Assembly: GCF_965221945.1 (NCBI RefSeq)
Contig: NZ_OZ244925.1
Location: 2,790,001 to 2,854,000 of the forward strand
Reading direction: 5' to 3'
DNA length: 64,000 nt
From: Poriferisodalis sp965221945
GTDB lineage: Bacteria; Actinomycetota; Acidimicrobiia; Acidimicrobiales; Poriferisodalaceae
The position numbers and the translations under genes were made by a program. This document shows, in pieces, positions 42,096-51,008 of the stretch (position 1 is its first letter; every line of letters starts with the position of its first letter). The notes beneath the pieces are model-generated. The model did no database searches. It saw nothing but the letters and a program-made list of their open reading frames with translations, and was not told where the DNA came from.

Positions 42096-43294
42096 TGAGC
42101 GCCCGCCAGCCGTGCCCCGTTGCCGCGATCGAGGCCCTGATCGTGTCGGTGCCCGCAGTGGGCAACGCCTTCGCCGAAGGCTCCGAGGAAACGCTGCTCG
42201 TCAAGGTCATCGACGCCGACGGGCGGGTCGGCATCGGCGAATCGGTCTGCACGCCGGCGGTCGTCAAAGCGATGATCGACCAGCGCACCATCCACTTCTG
42301 GAGCCAGGGCATCAAGGACGTGGTGGTTGGTGCCGACCCGATCGAGGCAGCCGCGCTCTATGACCGGGCGTACCACGGCAGCTTCTACCACGGGCGTCGC
42401 GGCACCTACATCCAGGCGTATTCGGCAGTGGACATTGCGCTCTACGACCTCGCTGGCCGCCAGCTCGGACTGCCGGTGTACAAGCTGCTCGGCGGCGCCC
42501 GGACCGAGCGCATCCGGCCGTATGCCACCTGCTACCCCGGCGATATCTACGACGGCCCGATGAACGCCGTGCTCGACGAGATCACCCGCCAAGCCGCCAT
42601 CGCCGCCGACCAGGGCCTCACTGCTGTCAAGGTGCCGGTGCTGTTCGGCGCTGAAGTGCCTGACCGGGGCATCGTCGAGTTCGTCCGCACCTGCCGCACC
42701 TCGCTTGGCGATGACCTGACGCTCGCCCTCGACTTCGGGTACCGCTGGTGGGATTGGCACGACGCCGTCTGGACGCTGCGACGCATCGAGGACTTCGACA
42801 TCGCCTTCGCCGAAGCCCCGCTGCGCCACGACGACCTTGCCGGTCACGCCCGGCTGGCAGCGGTATCGCCCGTTCGGGTCGGCGGGGCCGAGTTCGCCGC
42901 AGGCCGCTGGGAGGTGCGCGAGTGGCTGACCACTGGCGGTGTGTCGCTGGTACAGCCCGGCGTCAGCCGTGCAGGCGGCTTCACCGAGCTGATGCGCATC
43001 GCCGAGCTGTGCGAGCTGCACGGCGCGCAGCTCATCCCCCACAGCTTCGCTACCGGCATCACCGACGTCGCCAACTTCCACTTGCAGGCGGCAGCCCTGA
43101 CGATCCCGATGGTCGAGTTTCGGTCGTCTCGGCTCGGTCCTTCCCGGCTGCGCACCGAGCTGGTGCACCCGCCCGAGCCCAAGATCATCGACGGCTACGC
43201 GGCGCTGCCCACCGGTGCCGGGCTCGGTGTGGAGCTGAACGACGAGCTGGTGGCGGCGCACACGCTGGACGCCACCAGCGGCGGGAGCGACTGA
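42065..43294 (+). CDS. Enolase-superfamily (mandelate racemase/muconate lactonizing) enzyme
   Basis: From the ATG in the second repeat the protein has 409 residues (433 from 41993). It has the capping domain and barrel of the family: SAVDIALYDLAGRQLGLPVY, and metal ligands in LALDFGYRWW, IAFAEAPLRH and VGGAEFAAGR, then PHSFATGITD. The usual KxK is AVKVP, with one Lys only, and the usual Asp of the His-Asp dyad is Gly (QPGVSRAGG). The reaction may therefore be a dehydration or epimerisation using other residues. It is followed three bases later by the dioxygenase gene. Confidence 0.88.
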   Translation: MGDMSGSAVVMSARQPCPVAAIEALIVSVPAVGNAFAEGSEETLLVKVIDADGRVGIGESVCTPAVVKAMIDQRTIHFWSQGIKDVVVGADPIEAAALYDRAYHGSFYHGRRGTYIQAYSAVDIALYDLAGRQLGLPVYKLLGGARTERIRPYATCYPGDIYDGPMNAVLDEITRQAAIAADQGLTAVKVPVLFGAEVPDRGIVEFVRTCRTSLGDDLTLALDFGYRWWDWHDAVWTLRRIEDFDIAFAEAPLRHDDLAGHARLAAVSPVRVGGAEFAAGRWEVREWLTTGGVSLVQPGVSRAGGFTELMRIAELCELHGAQLIPHSFATGITDVANFHLQAAALTIPMVEFRSSRLGPSRLRTELVHPPEPKIIDGYAALPTGAGLGVELNDELVAAHTLDATSGGSD

Positions 43295-43297
43295 GCG

Positions 43298-44740
43298 GTG
43301 AGCGAGCCGTCGGCTGGAGCGTCGGCGAGGCCGATCCCAGCGTCGACAGATGCGTCGGCTGGAGCGTCGGCGAGGCCGATCCCAGCGTCGACGGACGGGT
43401 CGACTCGGTTGTCGGCGGGGCCTTGGGAGCCGGCCGACGGATCGGCTGAGAGGTCGACTGGCGGGTCGGCTGAAGGGTCGGCGGTTGGGTCGACCGGTGC
43501 AGCGGCGGGACACGGGGACGTCGGCGGCATCACCACCTACAACCCGCACCTCGGCAACCGGCTCGGCATCGCAGACGCCCCCACGGTGACCGGTGCAACC
43601 ATTGACGGGCAGCGGGTGCAGGTCGAGTTCTCTGACGAAAGACTCCGAACCTTCGCCAGCCAGTGGCTGCGGCACTGCTGCTGGTGTCCCGAATGCGGCA
43701 ACCCGGCTGACGGCATCCGCTTCACGACGGTGGCGAGCTTCCCGGCCGACATCACGCCTGCCACAGCACAGACAGTCGATGGCGATCTTGTGCTGGTCTG
43801 GCCCGACGGCCACCGGTCCACTTACGGCAGCGACTGGCTGGCCGCCAACGCCTACGACGACGAAGCCCGCCAACGGCGAGCCGAGTGGCAGCCGATCACG
43901 TGGCGAGCAGAGCTGTCGGACCGCTTCCCCACCGTCGACTGGGCCGACGCCAGCGACGGCGGCCCCGGCCAACTCGGCGCGTACCGGCTGCTGCGCGACT
44001 ACGGCGTCGTGCGCATTGACCACCTGGGCACCGACCCCCAACACACCGAGCAGCTCGCCAACCTGGTCGGCCCGATCCACGAGACCACCGTCTATGGCCG
44101 CATCTACGACGTGCGGGCCGAACCGGTGGCGAAGCTGGGCGCCAAGACCGGCATGGCCCAGGCACCCCACATCGACGACGCCTTCTACTATTCCCCGCCC
44201 GGCATCGACATCTTCCACTGTCTGTCGAACACCGACGTCGGCGGCATGAGCACTTACGTGGACGGCTTCGCCATAGCCGAGTCGCTTCGAGCCCAGGAAC
44301 CCGCCGCATTCGAAGCGCTCACCACCCTGCCGGTCACCCACGTGCGGCGGCATCCCGGCGAGATCAACATGCGCAGCCGCAGCCCCCTCATCCGGCTCGA
44401 CGAATTCGGCCGTCCGAGCGGTGTTCGCTACTTCGACCGGGCGCTGGGCCCGCCCGACGTACCAGCCGACGAGGTCGACCGGCTCTACGACGCCATCCGG
44501 GCCTTCAGCGATCGAATGGCAAGCCCCGAGTTCACGGCCGCGATCCGGGTCGAGCCCGGTCAAGGCGTGCTCATCGACAACCACCGCGTCATGCACGGCC
44601 GCACGGCGTTCGATCCGGCCAGCGGCCGCCACATTCGCCTGTGCCACGTTCCCCGCGACGAATTCCACGGCCGCCTGCGTGAACTCAGCCTGCGGCTCGA
44701 CCCGTGGTCCCACGACCAGTACCTGCCACAGGGCTCGTGA
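43298..44740 (+). CDS. Gamma-butyrobetaine-hydroxylase-like Fe(II)/2-oxoglutarate dioxygenase
   Basis: This 480-residue protein begins with about 75 low-complexity residues. A DUF971-like N-terminal domain follows with the zinc-type cysteines CCWCPEC, and then a TauD-type dioxygenase domain. The iron site is APHIDDAFYY (HxD) with a distal His in NHRVMHGRTAF, and the 2-oxoglutarate Arg is in GRHIRLCHV. Characterised relatives hydroxylate trimethylammonium substrates such as gamma-butyrobetaine; the substrate here is not known. The GTG start lies three bases after the previous stop. Confidence 0.88.
   Translation: MSEPSAGASARPIPASTDASAGASARPIPASTDGSTRLSAGPWEPADGSAERSTGGSAEGSAVGSTGAAAGHGDVGGITTYNPHLGNRLGIADAPTVTGATIDGQRVQVEFSDERLRTFASQWLRHCCWCPECGNPADGIRFTTVASFPADITPATAQTVDGDLVLVWPDGHRSTYGSDWLAANAYDDEARQRRAEWQPITWRAELSDRFPTVDWADASDGGPGQLGAYRLLRDYGVVRIDHLGTDPQHTEQLANLVGPIHETTVYGRIYDVRAEPVAKLGAKTGMAQAPHIDDAFYYSPPGIDIFHCLSNTDVGGMSTYVDGFAIAESLRAQEPAAFEALTTLPVTHVRRHPGEINMRSRSPLIRLDEFGRPSGVRYFDRALGPPDVPADEVDRLYDAIRAFSDRMASPEFTAAIRVEPGQGVLIDNHRVMHGRTAFDPASGRHIRLCHVPRDEFHGRLRELSLRLDPWSHDQYLPQGS
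43309..43392. repeat. 45-bp tandem repeat in the dioxygenase N-terminus
   Basis: The 39 bases from 43309 recur exactly at 43354, a 45-base period, encoding SAGASARPIPASTDA-type repeats ahead of the folded domains. Confidence 0.85.
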
Positions 44741-44855
44741 CCGTGTCCCGGCCAGCGCGCACCAACCATCAACACAACGCTCATCGGCACATCTCTCGCC
44801 TGCGACCCCCGCATCCACCAACCCCGCACTCCAAGAACAACAGGGAGGCTGCGTC

Positions 44856-45617
44856 ATGATCAGCGCCGATCTCACCGGCAAGCGCAGCATCGTCAGCGGC
44901 GGGGCCAGCGGCATCGGCCTCGGCGTGACCCGCACGTTTGCCTCCAACGGCAGCACCGTCGCCATCGCGGACCTGCCCGGCGAGCGCCTCGCCGGCACGG
45001 TGCGAACACTGCAGGCCGAGGGTCTCGACGTGTTTGAAGCCCCCTGCGACCTGCGCGACAACGACTCGGTGGCGTCCATGGTGGAAGCCGCAGCCGAGCG
45101 GATGGGCGGCATCGACTACCTGCTCAACATCGCCGGGCACCCGGTCACGCTCGAGACGATTCCCGCCAGCGACCTTGAATCGCAGACTGAAGAATTGTGG
45201 GCAGAGGCGCTGTCCATCAACCTGCTCTCCGCGTTCCGCACGGCCAAGGCCGCAGCGCCCTACTTGAAGGCATCCCGCGGCGCCATCGTGAACACGGCAT
45301 CCATGTCAGGCTGGCGAGGCGGCGGCTCCAGCTCGCCCTACAGCGTCGCCAAGGGCGGGCTCATCACGCTCACTAAGGAGCTCGCCCGCGGCCTCGCCCC
45401 CGAGGTGCGGGTGAACGCCATCTCCCCCAGCTACGTGCACCCCGATTCCACCAACTTCCCGATCCGCTGGGAGACCGTCTTCGAAGACTCCAAGTCGCTG
45501 CCGCTGGGGCGTCCCGGCACCGCCCCCGAATACGCAGACGCCTGCCTGTTCCTGTGCGCCGGCGCCAGCTACATCACCGGTCAAACCATCCACGTCGACG
45601 GCGGCTGGAGCGCCTAG
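44856..45617 (+). CDS. Short-chain dehydrogenase/reductase (SDR)
   Basis: This 253-residue classical SDR has SIVSGGASGIGLGVTRTF, LLNIAGHP, IVNTASMSGW and active-site YSVAKGG; it ends with TGQTIHVDGGW. GGGAGG lies nine bases before the ATG. It follows the dioxygenase by 115 bases and likely oxidises a hydroxylated intermediate of the same pathway. Confidence 0.92.
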   Translation: MISADLTGKRSIVSGGASGIGLGVTRTFASNGSTVAIADLPGERLAGTVRTLQAEGLDVFEAPCDLRDNDSVASMVEAAAERMGGIDYLLNIAGHPVTLETIPASDLESQTEELWAEALSINLLSAFRTAKAAAPYLKASRGAIVNTASMSGWRGGGSSSPYSVAKGGLITLTKELARGLAPEVRVNAISPSYVHPDSTNFPIRWETVFEDSKSLPLGRPGTAPEYADACLFLCAGASYITGQTIHVDGGWSA

Positions 45618-45723
45618 CTACACGGATCCACGTCCGGCGGCAATCGCACCGGCCGACAGCATCGAGCATCGGCAACAAGCACCGGCAGCAAAGCCCGGAA
45701 ACCATCAACAGAAACGCAGCCCA

Positions 45724-46566
45724 GTGAGCAAACCCGCCAAGTGGTCCGACCCGGCCAAGAAGCTGTTCCCCCACCAGGTGGGCTTCACCGCGCCGCCCAT
45801 GGATTTCGACGCCGCGCCCAGCGACTTCCTGCGAATGTGCCCGGACACAGTCGGCGTGCATGGGCGCCTGCTGCACGCTCCCGACTACGCCCATCGCCTG
45901 AGCGACCGGGCCGGCCTCTTCCACCTGCTCGAAGAGACCGTGCATTGCCTGTCCAACAGCGGCGCCGATGTGATCGGCCAAGTCGGCACGAACTGGGTGC
46001 ATGCCAGCGGCACTGATGCTGCCGACATCCGGCGGTTCGTCGCCGAGATGTCCGACAAGTACGAGACGCCGTTTCACATGGCCGGCCTGACGCTGGTGGA
46101 GGCCTGCGAGGCGCACGGCTACGAGCGGGTCGCACTCAACGCCGTGTATTTCTGGCCCGACTGGCGCGACGGCGTCGTGCGGTTCCTGCGCAGCGCAGGC
46201 ATCGACGTGGTGTGGGCGGGGAACTTCGTCGACCAAGGCTGGTACGTCACCCAGAAAGAAGTGAACGACCACATCTGGATTTTCCCCGGCGACCTCGCAT
46301 TGAAGTCGACGCAGCACGCGCTCGACCAGGCCCCTGACGTGGACGCTGTGCTGGTGAACGGGATGTCCAACTACCGCGGCACCGACGGTGTGCCGAGGCG
46401 CTTCGTGGGCCTGGCCGCCGACATCGAAGAACGGATCGGCGTCCCGGTCATTTCCTCAGACATCAGCCTGTACTGGCGGATCTTCCGCACCCTCGGCGTC
46501 ACTCCGCTAGGCCAGCAAGGCTCGCTGCTCGCGCCGCTGCAGGATCCCGAACCCCCATGCAGCTGA
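45724..46566 (+). CDS. Asp/Glu racemase-superfamily protein (maleate isomerase/arylmalonate decarboxylase-like)
   Basis: This 280-residue protein fits the two-lobed fold: VGFTAPPMDFDAAPSDFLRM near the start, GADVIGQVGTNWVHASGTD and DAVLVNGMSNYRG at the two active-site loops, and GVPVISSDISLYW. The catalytic cysteines expected in both loops are missing. Either the chemistry differs or the role is non-catalytic. It starts at a GTG and overlaps the next gene by ten bases. Confidence 0.75.
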   Translation: MSKPAKWSDPAKKLFPHQVGFTAPPMDFDAAPSDFLRMCPDTVGVHGRLLHAPDYAHRLSDRAGLFHLLEETVHCLSNSGADVIGQVGTNWVHASGTDAADIRRFVAEMSDKYETPFHMAGLTLVEACEAHGYERVALNAVYFWPDWRDGVVRFLRSAGIDVVWAGNFVDQGWYVTQKEVNDHIWIFPGDLALKSTQHALDQAPDVDAVLVNGMSNYRGTDGVPRRFVGLAADIEERIGVPVISSDISLYWRIFRTLGVTPLGQQGSLLAPLQDPEPPCS

Positions 46567-47798
46567 GCGAACTGCGCGAGCGACTCGGACAGGGGGACCG
46601 GGCACAACAGCTAGCAACACGCCTGATCGTCAGCGCTGCGGAAATCAGCGGCGCAACTGAGCTGGTGCCCATCGAGATGGCGCACATCAGCGCCTGCCAC
46701 TACTCGGGCCGCGCCTCACTCGATTTCGCCGAGTTCCTGCTTCGCAACAGCGCCCGCTTCGCCGTGCCGACGCACACCAATGCGAGCCTCATCGCCTGCG
46801 CCACGCCGACCCTGCGGCCCGAGTCGACCGATCCCGAGTCGGTGGCTGGCGCCCGACGGCTCATGGAGATCTACGAGCAGCTCGGTGCGACGCCGATGTG
46901 GACGTGTGCGCCATACCAGCAGCCGGACGGGCGGCCCGATTTCGGCCAGCACGTGGCTGCGTCGGAGTCGAACGCTGTCTCGTTCTTCAACTCGGTCCTC
47001 GGCGCCCGCACCAACAAGTACGGCGACTTCCTCGACGTGAGCGCTGCGATCGTCGGGGCGGTACCGCTCGCTGGTTTGCACACCGATGACGGCCGAGGGG
47101 CGACACACCTGTTCCGTGTCCAGCTGCCCGACTCGGCGTCCGATGCTGAGCACGAAGATGCATCGCTGGCGCATCTCGTCGGGATCATCGTCGGTCGGCT
47201 GACGGGCACCCATGTCCCGGTGATCGACGGCATGGGTTCGCTTGACGAAGATCAGCTCAAGGCTGTCGCTGCCGCGGCAGCATCCTCGGGCTCGGTGGCG
47301 ATGTTCCACGTCGTCGGCGTGACGCCCGAAGCGCCGACGCTCGAAGCGGCCACCGGGGGTCGCATACCCGCGCGGCAGACCGTCATCGACGCCGGCATGC
47401 TCGCCGATGCCCGCGCCGCGTTGCAGACTCGCTCGTCGGGTCGGCTCAGCGCAGTGTGCTTGGGGACGCCGCATTTCTCGGTAGGAGAATTCGGCGAGCT
47501 GCTGCGATTGCTCGACGGCCGCAGCACCCGAGTGCAGATGCTCGTCACGACGAGCCGAGCCGCTGTCGCTGAGATCGATGTCCTCGGCTGGGCGCAGCAG
47601 CTCGACGATGCAGGCGTGCGAGTGATCTGCGACACCTGCACGTATTACCCGCCGACACCCACTGGCGTGAGCGGGCGCGTCATGACGAACTCGGCGAAGT
47701 GGGCTTACTACGCGCCCGGAACGCTGGGTGTCGAGGTTGCGTTCGGCAGCCTCCGGGCCTGCGTCGAGTCGGCAGTGTGCGGCGAGGTCGTGCTGTGA
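46557..47798 (+). CDS. Aconitase X catalytic (large) subunit
   Basis: This 413-residue protein is of the aconitase X family: MAHISACHYSGRASLDFAEF near residue 40, PTHTNASLI, YGDFLDVSAAIVG, VDGMGS-like IDGMGSLDED, and a C-terminal ICDTCTYYPPTP then TNSAKWAYYAPG. Bacterial members studied act as cis-3-hydroxy-L-proline dehydratases. The stop overlaps the small-subunit start (GTGA), so this is the two-subunit form. Confidence 0.9.
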   Translation: MQLSELRERLGQGDRAQQLATRLIVSAAEISGATELVPIEMAHISACHYSGRASLDFAEFLLRNSARFAVPTHTNASLIACATPTLRPESTDPESVAGARRLMEIYEQLGATPMWTCAPYQQPDGRPDFGQHVAASESNAVSFFNSVLGARTNKYGDFLDVSAAIVGAVPLAGLHTDDGRGATHLFRVQLPDSASDAEHEDASLAHLVGIIVGRLTGTHVPVIDGMGSLDEDQLKAVAAAAASSGSVAMFHVVGVTPEAPTLEAATGGRIPARQTVIDAGMLADARAALQTRSSGRLSAVCLGTPHFSVGEFGELLRLLDGRSTRVQMLVTTSRAAVAEIDVLGWAQQLDDAGVRVICDTCTYYPPTPTGVSGRVMTNSAKWAYYAPGTLGVEVAFGSLRACVESAVCGEVVL

Positions 47799-48193
47799 GG
47801 ATCGACGGCCGCTCGCTGCACGGAGGCTCGGCGAGCGGTGAGGTGGCCAAGCTGAGCGACACGATCAGCTTCTGGGGCGGCATCGACATGTCCGGAACGA
47901 TCATCGATCAAGCCCACCCCCAAATGGGCACCTCGATCGCCGGGAAGATCGTTGCGCTCCCGGGTTCGCGCGGATCGAGCGGCACGCCGGCCGCGCTCTG
48001 CGAGATGCTCCGGCGGGACACGGGCCCCGCAGCCATCCTGGTCACCGAGCCCGACACCAACATCGTCGTCGGGGCGATGGTCGCGGCCGAGCTGTACGAA
48101 GTCGACTGCCCCGTCGTGCTCATCGAGCCAGCTCAGTTCGACAATCTCGTCGCCGGCGAGACCGTCACCGTCACCGTCAACGAACAGCACTGA
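47795..48193 (+). CDS. Aconitase X swivel (small) subunit, DUF126-like
   Basis: This 132-residue protein from the overlapping GTG at 47795 shows SFWGGIDMSGTIIDQAHPQM, GSRGSSGTPAALCEML and PVVLIEPAQFDNL, the swivel-domain pattern of aconitase X. It completes the dehydratase with the preceding large subunit. Confidence 0.92.
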   Translation: MRIDGRSLHGGSASGEVAKLSDTISFWGGIDMSGTIIDQAHPQMGTSIAGKIVALPGSRGSSGTPAALCEMLRRDTGPAAILVTEPDTNIVVGAMVAAELYEVDCPVVLIEPAQFDNLVAGETVTVTVNEQH

Positions 48194-48269
48194 TTCGACC
48201 AGCACTGATTCACGTTCACCGCGCTCTAGGGCCCAGTGCCGCGCCTGCAGTCAGACAGTCCGCCGCAGC

Positions 48270-49607
48270 TCAGCCGCCGACGGCTGCGGCGTGTTGCGGG
48301 CGCCGCATCGCCCGGCGTACCCCGGTGAAGGTGATGAAGGTGACCACAACCAGCGCCAGGCCGAAGAGCGCATTGGCGTAGTTCACGCCCCGATATTCGA
48401 ACGTCGCGTACAGCGCACCCGAGGTCAGCCCGGCCAATGCGCCCGAGCCGATCATGGCGAAGTCACCGACGCCTTGCACTGCGACTCGCTGGTGAATGGG
48501 GTACAGCGCCACTAGCAGGCTCGACGCTGCGATCACCCCGAAACACCAGCCCAAGCCGATGAGGAAGTTCCCCATGAACACACCCACCGCTCCCGCAGGC
48601 GGGGTGACTGCCGCCCACCAGGCTCCCCAGGTGCACAGGCCGCCCGCGATGTACAGCATCGGATAGTTGCCGATGCGGTCGGTGAGTTGCCCGATCACCG
48701 GCGAGAACAGGTACATGCCCAGAATGTGGAACCCCATCATGAATCCGATGGCGTTCTGGGACTGGCCGCCCGCATCCATGTGCAATGGCGTCAGCGCCAT
48801 GACACCCACCATGGTCACCTGGCTGACGACCATCGCCAGCACGGCCAAACGAGCCTCTGGCTTCTGCCAGATCAGTGCCAGCGCGTCACGCGTCGTTGGC
48901 GTCGGCAACGCTTCCGATCGGCCGCGGGCGCCATTGCGTGATTCGCTGACGTCGTTCGCGACCTCCAGCGGGTCGGGCCGCAGGAACAGCTCCACAATCG
49001 CAGCGGCCAGCAGGAACATGAAGGCAGCGAACACGTACGAGCCGGTCTTGTCGGGCAGTCCGATTGAGCGGCCGACGTCGCTCGCGAAGCCCGACACCAG
49101 CGAGCCGGCGGTCGAGCCGAACGTCGTGGCCCACACGATCATGCTGATCGTGCTGGCGCGCCGGTGCTCGGGTGCGAGATCGGACGCTGCGTAGCGAGTC
49201 GCCAAGTTGGCGGCGCTGCCGGCTCCCGCGCCGAACACGCCCAGACACAGCAGCGGATAGCTCAGCAGGATTGCGCCGAGCACCGCGAGCGTCGAACCCG
49301 CGGCCCCTACGAGGTACCCGAAACGCAGCCCGACGCGCCGCCCGTTGCGGTTCATCAACTTCGACATCGGCACAGCGACCACCGCCGCTCCGATCGACAA
49401 GCAGCTGGCGGCGATCGTGGCAAGTGTCGCGCTGCCGGTGATGTCCTTTGCGAGCAAAGCGCTGACGATGTAGGTCGCCACGAGGCCGAAACCGCCCGCA
49501 GCCTGGCTGGCGATCAGCACAACAATGGTGCGCTTTTGAATGCGCGCCTGGTCCGAACTCGAGTACGCGGACGCGCGATGCACCGCGAACACCGAGTCCC
49601 CCGACAT
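48270..49607 (-). CDS. Major facilitator superfamily transporter
   Basis: This 445-residue protein has about twelve membrane segments, the loop motif SKLMNRNGRRVGLRFG after TM2 and APEHRRAS in the middle, both typical of MFS drug or metabolite exporters and importers. It faces the catabolic genes and ends 76 bases from the aconitase X small subunit. A substrate link with that cluster is inferred from position only. The ATG at 49607 is chosen over upstream starts at 49625 or 49739. Confidence 0.87.
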   Translation of the reverse strand: MSGDSVFAVHRASAYSSSDQARIQKRTIVVLIASQAAGGFGLVATYIVSALLAKDITGSATLATIAASCLSIGAAVVAVPMSKLMNRNGRRVGLRFGYLVGAAGSTLAVLGAILLSYPLLCLGVFGAGAGSAANLATRYAASDLAPEHRRASTISMIVWATTFGSTAGSLVSGFASDVGRSIGLPDKTGSYVFAAFMFLLAAAIVELFLRPDPLEVANDVSESRNGARGRSEALPTPTTRDALALIWQKPEARLAVLAMVVSQVTMVGVMALTPLHMDAGGQSQNAIGFMMGFHILGMYLFSPVIGQLTDRIGNYPMLYIAGGLCTWGAWWAAVTPPAGAVGVFMGNFLIGLGWCFGVIAASSLLVALYPIHQRVAVQGVGDFAMIGSGALAGLTSGALYATFEYRGVNYANALFGLALVVVTFITFTGVRRAMRRPQHAAAVGG

Positions 49608-49700
49608 CGCAACAGCATGGCCCATGCACGGGTGTCTCGCACGGTCAACGGCCCACGGTGGAAGGCCCCACGGCCACGGCGGCACCGGCGCGGGTCCGCG

Positions 49701-49706
49701 TAAGGT
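49701..49706 (+). promoter_or_regulatory. Candidate leaderless -10 element (TAAGGT)
   Basis: TAAGGT is followed by seven bases and the ATG at 49714. Confidence 0.45.
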
Positions 49707-49713
49707 CCCGCAG

Positions 49714-50592
49714 ATGTACGTCGGCATCACTCCCATCAACTCCGCCGCCTACCTCGACCCCGGATTCCTGCGGTCGTTCGCACAGCAGCTCGAAGAGCTC
49801 GGCTACGAATCGGTGTGGACGTTCGAGCACGTCATCGTGCCCCACGACTATGAGAGCCGGTACCCGTACCACCCCAGCGGCAAGCTGGGCCTCCCGACGA
49901 ACGCCGGATTCACCGACCCGTTCATCGCACTCACGTACGTCGCCGGGGCCACTCAGCACCTGCGACTGGGCACCGGCGTGAACATCGTCACCCAGGCCAA
50001 CGCGCTGTACTTCGCCAAGCAGGCGTCATCGCTCGACCATCTGTCGGGCGGACGGCTGGAGTTGGGCATCGGCGTGGGCTGGCTGGAAGAGGAGTTCGAC
50101 GCCATCGGCGTGCCGTTCGATCGTCGAGGTGCGCGTGCCGACGAGTACATCGACGCGATGACGGCCGCCTGGAGCGGTGAGGACGTGGATTTCCGCGGCG
50201 AGTTCCTGAATTGGACCGGGTTCTCGATGCTGCCGACGCCGGCTCAGCGACCGCGCATGCCGTTGCTCATCGGCGGTACGACGCCGCCGGCGATCCGTCG
50301 CCTAGTGGCCCGCGGGGACGGCTGGTACGTCATCCACAAAGATCTCGACGATTTCAAGCGGCTCATCAGCGAGATGCACGCCGAATGCGACCGCCAAGGC
50401 CGCGACCCCGCCGAGCTGTCCCTGACTGCCTATTGGAACTACCACCGCGAGGGCCTCGAAGGCCTTGAGGTGTACAGCGATCATGGCGTGCAGCGGCTGC
50501 TGGTGAACACCGCAGCGCTGCGCATGGGTCAACCCGAGGACGCCATCGCTCAGTTCGCCACCGAGGCCCTGCCGGCCTGCGCCGAGGCATGA
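49714..50592 (+). CDS. LLM-class flavin/F420-dependent oxidoreductase
   Basis: This 292-residue protein has the luciferase-like motifs ESVWTFEHVIVPHDYESRYP, LGTGVNIVTQ, LDHLSGGRLELGIGVGWLEE and PLLIGGTTPPAIRR. It is of the type often annotated as F420-dependent in actinomycetes. The upstream frame is excluded because the start follows TAAGGT by seven bases. It is divergent from the MFS gene. Confidence 0.9.
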   Translation: MYVGITPINSAAYLDPGFLRSFAQQLEELGYESVWTFEHVIVPHDYESRYPYHPSGKLGLPTNAGFTDPFIALTYVAGATQHLRLGTGVNIVTQANALYFAKQASSLDHLSGGRLELGIGVGWLEEEFDAIGVPFDRRGARADEYIDAMTAAWSGEDVDFRGEFLNWTGFSMLPTPAQRPRMPLLIGGTTPPAIRRLVARGDGWYVIHKDLDDFKRLISEMHAECDRQGRDPAELSLTAYWNYHREGLEGLEVYSDHGVQRLLVNTAALRMGQPEDAIAQFATEALPACAEA

Positions 50593-50620
50593 CGACGCTT
50601 GGCGCTCGCCCGGCGGTGCC

Positions 50621-51007
50621 TCAGCCGTCTCCGATGGAGATGCGGATGCTGCCGGAGGGGTGCAGCGAGCAGTAGCTGCTGAAAGCCGCCGCCTCACCGA
50701 AGCTGTGCTCGGAACTTTCGCCCGGCCCAACCTCGAAGGGGCCGATGGTGTGTACCACCGAGTCACGGTTCACGATGATCAGCACGTCGCGCAGCTTGAA
50801 GTCCAGCTCGTCGGGAATGACTTCGACGTCCTCGCCGGCAGCCAGGCGCTCGGCTGTGCCCGGCGGGATGTCGATCGTGTGAGTCTCGGCGTCGGGCTGA
50901 TCGACGAAGCGCGAGACGACGACGGGGATCGCCGCAATCAGCAATCCGCCCAGCAGGTACAGCAGCAGTGTCCGCTGGTTGGGCCAGCCGACATCTCGAC
51001 GGCGCAT
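50621..51007 (-). CDS. Membrane-anchored cupredoxin-like protein
   Basis: This 128-residue protein has one N-terminal membrane span (LLLYLLGGLLIAAIPVVV) and a C-terminal cupredoxin-type sheet: VLIIVNRDSVVHTIGPFEVG with one His, and SSYCSLHPSGSIRISI with the Cys and second His of a type 1 copper site. It would face outside and carry electrons or copper. It starts one base after the enoyl-CoA hydratase stop. Confidence 0.75.
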   Translation of the reverse strand: MRRRDVGWPNQRTLLLYLLGGLLIAAIPVVVSRFVDQPDAETHTIDIPPGTAERLAAGEDVEVIPDELDFKLRDVLIIVNRDSVVHTIGPFEVGPGESSEHSFGEAAAFSSYCSLHPSGSIRISIGDG

Positions 51008-51008
51008 G

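Noticed and set aside
41945..45112. 1055-residue open frame on the minus strand
   Set aside because: It is antisense to the enolase-family, dioxygenase and SDR genes, has no domain motif, and is His/Val/Asp-rich as expected of a shadow of GC-rich codons.
48186..48212. Short direct repeat CAGCACTGATTC after the aconitase X small subunit
   Set aside because: Two 12-base copies 15 bases apart at a gene end; too short to interpret.
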